Source: a virus
Strand: one strand, 5' to 3'
Virus record (IMG/VR): IMGVR_UViG_3300025449_000720
Coordinates: 1 to 20,832 of that record
DNA length: 20,832 nt
Below are positions 15,211 through 20,832 of this stretch, piece after piece. The notes under the pieces are model-generated. The model did no database searches. It saw only the letters and a program-made list of their open reading frames with translations, and had not been told where the DNA came from. Every line of letters begins with the position of its first letter. Positions within the stretch are counted from its first letter, which is position 1. The position numbers were made by a program, and so were the translations under genes.

Positions 15211-15245
15211 GCTGTATTTAGTATATTACAGTATTGTAAATTACT

Positions 15246-15824
15246 TTACTTTATTGAATTTATTTTTTGCTTGATAATATCAACTACTTGATCGTTTAGA
15301 ACTACTTCATAGTGATTGTAATTGACTTCTATTAATTCCATACCATTTTGATGATGTTTTTGACTATTCACAGTTACAACACCATCGTTGTCTCCCATAA
15401 TCCAGGCAGCGCCACCTTTGGTAGTTACTATGTTCGCCCAGGGATGATATATTTCTATACTATCAGCTTGCATCATGGGCCAGCTATTTGGACCAATATC
15501 TTTTAATAATCTACTAAAAGGCAAAAAATATTTGGCAAAATCTGCTGTTTCTGCCCCGCCGTAAGGAGTGCTTAAAGTAATAGCGCCTAATACTTGATCA
15601 GATATTAAATTAGATAAATGTAGAGCGTAAATACCGCCCAAACTATGTGCTATAAAAAATATTTGATTAATATCTTTTAGTTCTTCTAACATAACTTTAA
15701 GATTATGATCAAAGCCATTGGCACTATTATAATTTAAAACTAAATCATCGCCAATAATGTGTTCTCGAATATAATTAAAACTTTCCCCAGTGGCACTGGC
15801 TCCATGAATATAAACTAATTTCAC
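15246..15824 (-). CDS. Alpha/beta hydrolase (lipase/esterase-like)
   Basis: A 192-aa serine hydrolase of the alpha/beta fold. HGAS near residue 7 supplies the oxyanion hole, AHSLGG (59-64) is the nucleophile elbow with S61, D145 or D147 in MGDNDGVV is the acid, and H171 in NYNHYEVV is the base, so the triad looks complete. It is small, with no lid domain and no signal peptide, so it would act in the cytoplasm or be delivered with the virion. The GTG start overlaps the stop of the 742-aa gene as GTGA, which fixes the start and implies coupling. Substrate unknown; a lipase, thioesterase or peptide hydrolase are all compatible. Confidence 0.8.
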   Translation of the reverse strand: MKLVYIHGASATGESFNYIREHIIGDDLVLNYNSANGFDHNLKVMLEELKDINQIFFIAHSLGGIYALHLSNLISDQVLGAITLSTPYGGAETADFAKYFLPFSRLLKDIGPNSWPMMQADSIEIYHPWANIVTTKGGAAWIMGDNDGVVTVNSQKHHQNGMELIEVNYNHYEVVLNDQVVDIIKQKINSIK

Positions 15825-18049
15825 TTATTACGACCCCTACGCATATTTGCTTGCCAATGAGCTAATTGTCCTTTGCGCCCACCTTCGTGACTTATTTTGT
15901 CTAATTGAGCTAGGGTAGCGTGTTTAGGAATACCGTGACGTTGACTGTCTCCTGGGCGACCGGGACCCTTGCCGTCAGCAAAGTTTTCCGCCACACCTTG
16001 CTTAACAAATTGAACATTTAATTTGGCATTAGCCCAGAGTGGATTCTTAGGATCCATTCTTTGTTGTAGTAACCATATAGCAGACACTCTATGTGCGCCA
16101 TCTTCAAACTTACCGTTCAATACTAATATCGGGGGTAATTGTGACAAAGACTCTGGATGTTTTTTGAAATACTCGGCATACTCTATTGCTTTTTCAGTTA
16201 CATTCCAACTGTGGTAATCTTTAGCGTCCCAATCATCAACTACATTGTTATAGTAAGGCACACCGGGTATAGATGATATAATCTGGCCTACAGTCATTTT
16301 GCGAGTTGTTATCTTTGCGTCAGGTCCAAATTGTTTAGGAGCGCCAGAACTTTCTCCTGGCTGTGGTACGCCTTCCGCCACACCTTGCTTTATCCTACTT
16401 AATTCGTATATAACTAAATCGCCATTGTCTGCTCTAAATGCTCTATAGCCCCATGCTTTAGCATAACGCTGAACTAGTTTGTCGTATAACTTAGCACGAC
16501 TTTCACTATTTTGTCCTTGTTCAACTTGCTTTGAAGCTGAGAAGGACAATCTTGCAGGTTTGTATTTTTTGATGTATTTTTGTATAGCATCTAGTACTGT
16601 AGCAAAAATCCTTTGAGCATCACCTTCACCTGTGACATCTTGGCTGTTGTTTCTATAAAACTCAACTTGTACGACTTCTTCACCTTCGTCACCTTGTTGA
16701 TTGTTGAACATGATGCTTAAATTTGTTCCGTCGGGTAATTTGGCCAACATGTCAACGTCGCCGTAATCGCTTTTTTCCCATTTGCCTTTATAGGGTTGGT
16801 CGAATGCTTCCGTCACACCTTTAGGCGACCATGACAAATTTTTAGCACCTTTGACTGTGGGTTGAAAGCCTTGCGCTTTATAAAATTTCATTAGTTTAGG
16901 TTGACTAACTTGTCCGTGCTGCCAAGGAAATAGTGTGAGTCCAATGCCATCTTCTCTGGCCATATCTTGTAAAACTCGCATGGCACGACTGCCAACTCCG
17001 TGTCGTAATGGATATGCTTGAAACCATTTAACTTCGACGGCATTTTTTTTACTCATGCTGGGCGTTAACTCAAACATAGCAAACTGTTGATTATCGCCTT
17101 CTCCGCCCATAGGCATCACGTGATTGTTTTGCCATGTTTGTGGAAATTTGTCGTATACCTTTTTAATCCATTCCTTTGCTTTAGCATAGTTATCTATTTT
17201 AATTGGAGCGTCTTCTTCTAAACCAGCTAGACCAACTCCTATGCCAATACCGGCACTTGCCAAAGTATATTTGGCAGTATCAATCCAACTTTTTCCATTA
17301 ATTCTTGATACTACAGTTGGTATAACTGTGTTTAATATAGCCTGTAACATTAAATTAGTTTGAGAAGGGTTTAGCCCCATTCGTTGTGCGGAACTTAGTA
17401 CTCCGCCCGCTAATACCGCTCCAACCGTAGTAACGATGCCTCCTTGTATATAAGGATTATCTTTACCTTTTTTAAAAATATCAATTAACTTTGGTTTTAA
17501 TTTAGGATCAGCTTGTTTTAATAGTTGGTTGGCTTTTTCTACATAGTTATCTATAGGTTGTTTTTTAATATCGCCAACATCTCTATGGTAAAAGTCTATA
17601 ACAGCACTGCCTATCTTTTTTGTAGTATCAACAGACTCTTTGATATCTTCATTTAAGGGAGCGAGTTCTTTTTCTCCCTGTGGGGTCAAAAACCAAAAAC
17701 CGTCTCCTGGTGTAACAATTAATCCGGCATTTTCTAAACTATCATATACATTTTGTTGAGCATCAGTTATGCCACGTATGTCTTGTTGAAAATCTAATCG
17801 ATGACTATTGGCAACATCTATTGCTTTTAATAATAATAATTTGCCATACCCTTGCCCAAGAAAACGACTTTCAACTTCAACTTCGTTGTTAACATCATCT
17901 GTTTCAGAGCTACGTACAAAATTAAAATGCCCAACATGTTTGCCGTGTACTGATAGTGTAATTTGAAAACTGGTTTTAAAGTTATCAGGAGTATGTACAT
18001 CAAACTTAATTGTATTTTCATTTTCAATTATAAATTCAGTTGCTCTCAT
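15821..18049 (-). CDS. Multi-enzyme mosaic with GNAT and ParB-like modules and GVAEG linkers
   Basis: A 742-aa mosaic. Residues 1-12 (MRATEFIIENEN) resemble a capsid-targeting sequence. Residues ~15-115 are a GNAT acetyltransferase with motif A SRFLGQGYGK (61-70). Hydrophobic Gly-rich segments lie near 200-222 and 255-275. A second GNAT-like module (~300-410) has YPLRHGVGSRAM and KLMKFYKAQGF. The linker KGVTEA ends at E414. A third module (~415-555) ends in a GNAT-like SRAKLYDKLVQRYAKAWGYRAF. The linker KQGVAEG ends at E559. A ParB/sulfiredoxin-like module follows with LNGKFEDGAHRVSAI (near 640-655). The linker KQGVAEN ends at E688, leaving a basic Gly-rich tail (GPGRPGDSQRHG ... NMRRGRNK). 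Each linker falls exactly at a module border. Cleavage into separate effectors is my inference; the alternative is a flexible linker. Confidence 0.75.
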   Translation of the reverse strand: MRATEFIIENENTIKFDVHTPDNFKTSFQITLSVHGKHVGHFNFVRSSETDDVNNEVEVESRFLGQGYGKLLLLKAIDVANSHRLDFQQDIRGITDAQQNVYDSLENAGLIVTPGDGFWFLTPQGEKELAPLNEDIKESVDTTKKIGSAVIDFYHRDVGDIKKQPIDNYVEKANQLLKQADPKLKPKLIDIFKKGKDNPYIQGGIVTTVGAVLAGGVLSSAQRMGLNPSQTNLMLQAILNTVIPTVVSRINGKSWIDTAKYTLASAGIGIGVGLAGLEEDAPIKIDNYAKAKEWIKKVYDKFPQTWQNNHVMPMGGEGDNQQFAMFELTPSMSKKNAVEVKWFQAYPLRHGVGSRAMRVLQDMAREDGIGLTLFPWQHGQVSQPKLMKFYKAQGFQPTVKGAKNLSWSPKGVTEAFDQPYKGKWEKSDYGDVDMLAKLPDGTNLSIMFNNQQGDEGEEVVQVEFYRNNSQDVTGEGDAQRIFATVLDAIQKYIKKYKPARLSFSASKQVEQGQNSESRAKLYDKLVQRYAKAWGYRAFRADNGDLVIYELSRIKQGVAEGVPQPGESSGAPKQFGPDAKITTRKMTVGQIISSIPGVPYYNNVVDDWDAKDYHSWNVTEKAIEYAEYFKKHPESLSQLPPILVLNGKFEDGAHRVSAIWLLQQRMDPKNPLWANAKLNVQFVKQGVAENFADGKGPGRPGDSQRHGIPKHATLAQLDKISHEGGRKGQLAHWQANMRRGRNK
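15984..16003 (-). repeat. GVAEG linker repeat, GVAEN form
   Basis: Minus strand AAGCAAGGTGTGGCGGAAAA, encoding KQGVAEN (E688 of the 742-aa protein). The basic C-terminal module follows. Confidence 0.9.
16371..16390 (-). repeat. GVAEG linker repeat
   Basis: Minus strand AAGCAAGGTGTGGCGGAAGG, encoding KQGVAEG (E559 of the 742-aa protein), between the third GNAT-like module and the ParB-like module. Confidence 0.9.
16806..16825 (-). repeat. GVAEG linker repeat, GVTEA form
   Basis: Minus strand CCTAAAGGTGTGACGGAAGC, encoding PKGVTEA (E414 of the 742-aa protein). One core base differs. Confidence 0.75.
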
Positions 18050-18903
18050 TTTCCAGCTTGCGCTAACGCCGCTCCATTATTAAAACTTTGACTCCAGGAA
18101 TTAGCAGGAGTATTACCTCTTTGTTTAGACCAATTATAGCCAGCTCGATGTCCACTGCAATCTTTAGTACAAGGTGATCCTAAAAATGATAATTCATCTA
18201 TCTTTTCAAGATATGGTTTAACCCATGAAAATTTAGTTTTAGCCGGTATCCATTTAATACCTAAACCTTTATTACCTTTTTCGGGATCAGTATCAATTAA
18301 CAACCAATCTTTTTCATTGCTGAAAGGTACTGAATGTTGTTTGCGAAGTATTCGAACAATTTTACCACTAGATTCTATCTTCCCCATCATAGCAGTATTA
18401 TCGTCATCTTCGTGTAAATGATTTGGTAAAAATGTATCGGCAAATTGTTTACAAAGATTTTTTATTTTTGAGTTTTTACTAAAAACTTCTCGATAATGAT
18501 TATGATTATTTTCTTGACTAGGATCACTGTATCCGCAATAAACTTCGTTGATGCCTGACTGATTAATAAGATCAGTACAACTATTCCCAGCACGTTTTTC
18601 AGCAGTTTCGTCATCTACTTCATTACAAGGACTTAGTGTAGTTACAATTATACTACCTTTAGGAATTTTCCCGTACTCATTTAGATAATTTTCTATAGCG
18701 ACTCTTTCAGCATGAACCCATTTACCATTTTTATTTGTACTAGAACCAAACGTTTGATTACCGTTAGGATCTAATACACAGGCACCTACCATACCATATT
18801 TTTTTGGATTAGTTTTTAACCCTTGTAATACGTAGTCACATAGTTCTACCAAATAACGATCAAGATCATTAAATTTTTGTGAATTAAATTCATTTGCTCT
18901 CAT
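18046..18903 (-). CDS. Deaminase-fold protein with C-terminal Cys-rich module
   Basis: A 285-aa protein. Residues ~10-150 match the cytidine-deaminase-like fold: H64-A-E66 (WVHAERVAIENY) and TLSPC with C93, then C109 in AGNSCTDL. These are the zinc ligands and the proton-shuttle Glu. The two Cys are 16 residues apart, not three as in PCxxC deaminases, so the zinc loop is extended. A middle module (~170-235) is unassigned. The C-terminus SPCTKDCSGHRAGYNWSK with ANSWSQSFNNGAALAQAGK is a distinct Cys/His-containing module. The N-terminus MRANEF matches those of the adjacent mosaic and GNAT genes. Substrate (nucleotide, DNA, RNA or tRNA base) is unknown. The gene overlaps both neighbours by four bases. 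Confidence 0.7.
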   Translation of the reverse strand: MRANEFNSQKFNDLDRYLVELCDYVLQGLKTNPKKYGMVGACVLDPNGNQTFGSSTNKNGKWVHAERVAIENYLNEYGKIPKGSIIVTTLSPCNEVDDETAEKRAGNSCTDLINQSGINEVYCGYSDPSQENNHNHYREVFSKNSKIKNLCKQFADTFLPNHLHEDDDNTAMMGKIESSGKIVRILRKQHSVPFSNEKDWLLIDTDPEKGNKGLGIKWIPAKTKFSWVKPYLEKIDELSFLGSPCTKDCSGHRAGYNWSKQRGNTPANSWSQSFNNGAALAQAGK

Positions 18904-19307
18904 AGTTCTAATACCATAATAGGATCAGATCCTGCCTTGCCTACTTTTTCAAACCCAAAGTTTTCATACCATTTAATTAAATCAATGGTGTTGTCTTCAC
19001 TCATATCCGCTACACAAATTATAGCATTTGCCCCGTGATCTGCTGCATTATCAATAGCATTAGATACTAGCTGATTTCCATAACCTTTGCCACGTTCTTC
19101 TTCATCTACATACATATTTCTAATTATTGCCACAGTTTTATATTGTTCGCTGAGAGTTTTTATTAAATCCATACTGGCACCTTGTCCTAGCAGATAATTC
19201 AATAGCTGTGGTTCTTGCGTAGACACTACATAGCCTTCTAAATTTCCACCGTCATTAGATTGATCAATATGAAATATGGGTTCATTTAAAATTTCGTTAA
19301 CTCTCAT
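18900..19307 (-). CDS. GNAT family N-acetyltransferase
   Basis: A 135-aa single-domain acetyltransferase. Motif A, which binds the pyrophosphate of acetyl-CoA, is VDEEERGKGYGNQLVSNAI (R72-G73-K74-G75-Y76-G77), and motif B is LIKWYENFGFEKVG near residues 110-123. The length is typical for the family. The N-terminus MRVNEILNEP resembles the starts of the neighbouring deaminase-like (MRANEF) and mosaic (MRATEF) proteins, which may be a shared targeting sequence. Substrate unknown; small molecules, tRNA, or host or phage proteins are all known GNAT targets. It begins one base after the stop of the upstream modular gene and overlaps the deaminase-like gene by four bases, so it is part of the same coupled unit. 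Confidence 0.85.
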   Translation of the reverse strand: MRVNEILNEPIFHIDQSNDGGNLEGYVVSTQEPQLLNYLLGQGASMDLIKTLSEQYKTVAIIRNMYVDEEERGKGYGNQLVSNAIDNAADHGANAIICVADMSEDNTIDLIKWYENFGFEKVGKAGSDPIMVLEL

Positions 19308-19308
19308 T

Positions 19309-20832
19309 TTAGCAGTTCCATTTTCTCAATGCTTTATTAATACGACTATTTGGATCTCTCGAGGTTTTAGAGCCTGTGCGATGTTTTTTCATACCTTTCA
19401 TACGAGCACAGAAACTCTTGCGACGTTTGGCGGCTTTACTGCCTGGTTTTAATTTACTAGGTTTGGTAGTCACTGCTGTTTGCAATTTACTGCCCGGATG
19501 GCTACGTCTATAACTAGCAACGCCTTTTTTGTTCAGCCCACCGTTTTTATTTTTACCTTTGCTAGTTTGCCATGCTTCGGCTTCACTTAACAAATCTTCA
19601 TCATCGACTTCTTCAAGATCTTCCCAAATAACATCACTGTCTACACCGTGATGCTCGGCCCAGTATTCAATCATAGATTCGATAATGTTGAACTGTTCTT
19701 CTAGTTCTATATCCTCCGCCACACCTTCACTTAAATCATCCACAGGAAAGTGTAGATAACTGTCGCCATTTATATCACCCTGTTGCACAACAAAAACGCC
19801 GCCTTCCTCATCTTCCACTTCACCAATTTCCCAACCCATACCGGCTAATACTTGTTCAACCTGTTGTTGTGTATCATAGTCACCATTATACCACATCTTA
19901 GCGTAATTGAATAATGCATAATCATCTCCGCCGTCATCACCGGATATTGCAAATTCATTTAAGAAGCCTTCCGCCACACCTTGCTTCTTCAATGTGTCAG
20001 GATGTGCTAGACCTTTTTTGACTTTTTCTGCCTGGCTCATCTTATCAACTTGTTTGCCAAGTTTGGGATCAACATCGTGCCAAGTCTGTGGATGTGGCTT
20101 TTTATCACCTTCCGCCACACCTTGAGTTTGACCATTGCGGACAATGTAATGTGGCTTTGGTGTTAGTTTAACTAATCCAAAACTTTTTCTCAATGTTTCA
20201 TTCGATCCTATCAATTTTACTGCTAAATCAAACGCCTCTTTCGGACTATTGGCATTAATTGTTCGCAACTCTTTTCCGTTAGAATTAGTTATTGAGTATT
20301 GAGTCTGTTCAGAGCCTTCCGCCACACCTTGCTGACCAATTTGACGATATTCAGTGGGCCAATCAGTCCATATATGATCATACGCATCAAACACAGTTTC
20401 AAGATAATCTCTCAACTCATCAGGAATACGCTCTTTGCTCCAGTGCTTGGGCATTTTAGAACCGTACCACATTTCCCACACATCTGGAGTCCAGTAATCT
20501 AAAGCGTCACTATCCAAATTGCCAGCTTTTTGTAATGCTGGAGCAACAGACTTAAACCCTTCTCTGTTGGCCCAAGTGGCAAAAGTTTTATGATACGGCT
20601 TGTTGTTTTTTACTGCCCATTGGTATAGATCTCGCACATCAGTTGGCGGCATTTGTGAATCAGGAATTTGTGGTTCCTTCTGCATCCTGCCCATCATAGT
20701 GTCAAATCGCTCGTCGCCTGTTGCTTCCGCCACACCTTTGTTTGGCACACAGTTGCGTACTTGTCCGCCGTTCTTACCTTTCTTGGTGCCTACCGCATGT
20801 TTGCCTGGCCAACAACGAGTATAACCATTAGC
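19309..20832 (-). CDS. Modular protein with five GVAE linkers, 5' end outside the window
   Basis: The frame is open from the stop at 19309 to the window edge (507 codons seen). A GTG at 20748 sits inside a linker repeat and is probably not the start, because coding-like sequence (CWPGKHAVGTKKGKNGGQ, VRNC) continues upstream. Linkers end at E36 (KGVAEA), E172, E241 and E288 (QGVAEG) and E373 (EGVAED). They divide the protein into short modules: 37-171 with Trp-rich helices, 173-240, a 46-residue basic piece, an acidic 289-372 module (FLNEFAISGDDGGDDYAL) and a basic C-terminal module with RRSHPGSKL, KRRKSFCARMKGMKK and DPNSRINKALRKWNC. That last module is a recurrent C-terminal domain of T4-like aquatic phage proteins (DUF6321-like by recollection). 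No enzyme is recognised. The basic ends suggest contact with packaged DNA. Confidence 0.75.
   Translation of the reverse strand, partial: ANGYTRCWPGKHAVGTKKGKNGGQVRNCVPNKGVAEATGDERFDTMMGRMQKEPQIPDSQMPPTDVRDLYQWAVKNNKPYHKTFATWANREGFKSVAPALQKAGNLDSDALDYWTPDVWEMWYGSKMPKHWSKERIPDELRDYLETVFDAYDHIWTDWPTEYRQIGQQGVAEGSEQTQYSITNSNGKELRTINANSPKEAFDLAVKLIGSNETLRKSFGLVKLTPKPHYIVRNGQTQGVAEGDKKPHPQTWHDVDPKLGKQVDKMSQAEKVKKGLAHPDTLKKQGVAEGFLNEFAISGDDGGDDYALFNYAKMWYNGDYDTQQQVEQVLAGMGWEIGEVEDEEGGVFVVQQGDINGDSYLHFPVDDLSEGVAEDIELEEQFNIIESMIEYWAEHHGVDSDVIWEDLEEVDDEDLLSEAEAWQTSKGKNKNGGLNKKGVASYRRSHPGSKLQTAVTTKPSKLKPGSKAAKRRKSFCARMKGMKKHRTGSKTSRDPNSRINKALRKWNC
19712..19731 (-). repeat. GVAEG linker repeat, GVAED form
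   Basis: The minus strand core GGTGTGGCGGAGGA encodes EGVAED (E373 of the partial protein). Upstream Gln is replaced by Glu. Confidence 0.75.
19967..19986 (-). repeat. GVAEG linker repeat
   Basis: Minus strand AAGCAAGGTGTGGCGGAAGG, encoding KQGVAEG (E288 of the partial protein). The next module starts FLNEFAI. Confidence 0.9.
20108..20127 (-). repeat. GVAEG linker repeat
   Basis: Minus strand ACTCAAGGTGTGGCGGAAGG, encoding TQGVAEG (E241 of the partial protein). Confidence 0.9.
20315..20334 (-). repeat. GVAEG linker repeat
   Basis: Minus strand CAGCAAGGTGTGGCGGAAGG, encoding QQGVAEG (E172 of the partial protein). Confidence 0.9.
20723..20742 (-). repeat. GVAEG linker repeat, GVAEA form
   Basis: Minus strand AACAAAGGTGTGGCGGAAGC, encoding NKGVAEA (E36 of the partial protein). 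It is followed by TGDERFDTMM, as the degenerate copy near 11207 is followed by TGDKSFDNMM. Confidence 0.85.

Noticed and set aside
15211-15245. Late promoter (ACTAAATA) for the 108-aa gene
   Set aside because: Six of eight matches and only five bases before the ATG, too close for a usual late leader.
11407-20742. CRISPR array or transposon for the repeated 20-mers
   Set aside because: Copies are irregularly spaced, always in frame within genes and have no spacers, terminal inverted repeats or transposase.
20746-20748. GTG at 20748 as start of the right-end modular gene
   Set aside because: It lies within a linker copy, and protein-like sequence in the same frame continues to the window edge.

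Overview
The window is a compact, AT-rich stretch in which every supported gene lies on the minus strand. It is most likely part of the genome of an uncultured T4-like tailed phage (myovirus type, probably aquatic). The evidence is a family B DNA polymerase of gp43 type, a gp45-type sliding clamp, a DsbA-like small protein, an exact T4-type late promoter box (TATAAATA), pervasive start/stop overlaps and many small hypothetical genes. No rRNA, tRNA, CRISPR or insertion sequence is visible. The longest gap between clear genes is about 150 bases. The host cannot be read from the sequence; a marine or freshwater bacterium is an inference.

In transcription order (right to left), 20832-10209 is a near-continuous run of coupled genes. 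It holds three long modular proteins (a partial one, one of 742 aa and one of 1114 aa), a GNAT acetyltransferase, a deaminase-fold protein, an alpha/beta hydrolase, a Dps-like ferritin, a coiled-coil protein and two small proteins. The long proteins are built from unrelated modules (GNAT-like, ParB-like, glycine-rich hydrophobic, basic) separated by an 11-member linker repeat encoding K/Q-Q-G-V-A-E-G. Several proteins start with M(R/K)xxE(F/I) followed by a Glu, like the capsid-targeting sequences of T4 internal proteins. My main hypothesis is that these are capsid cargo polyproteins cut by the prohead protease at GVAE|G and delivered into the host with the DNA.

Next come a late promoter with a tiny ORF, a 2-oxoglutarate/Fe(II) oxygenase and a GT-B glycosyltransferase (10196-8097). 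A GC-rich non-coding island and a near-perfect sigma70-type promoter follow. These lead into a DsbA-like gene, two tandem paralogous Fe(II) oxygenases, the DNA polymerase with a structured leader, a methyltransferase-like protein and the sliding clamp (7995-2003).

The left end carries a CPA2-type cation/proton antiporter, an 87-aa unknown and the N-terminal part of a TGT/DpdA-like protein with a DSGGFQ motif, which hints at 7-deazaguanine modification of DNA. Replication, DNA protection and host takeover are the likely themes, with the antiporter and Dps as metabolic or stress cargo.
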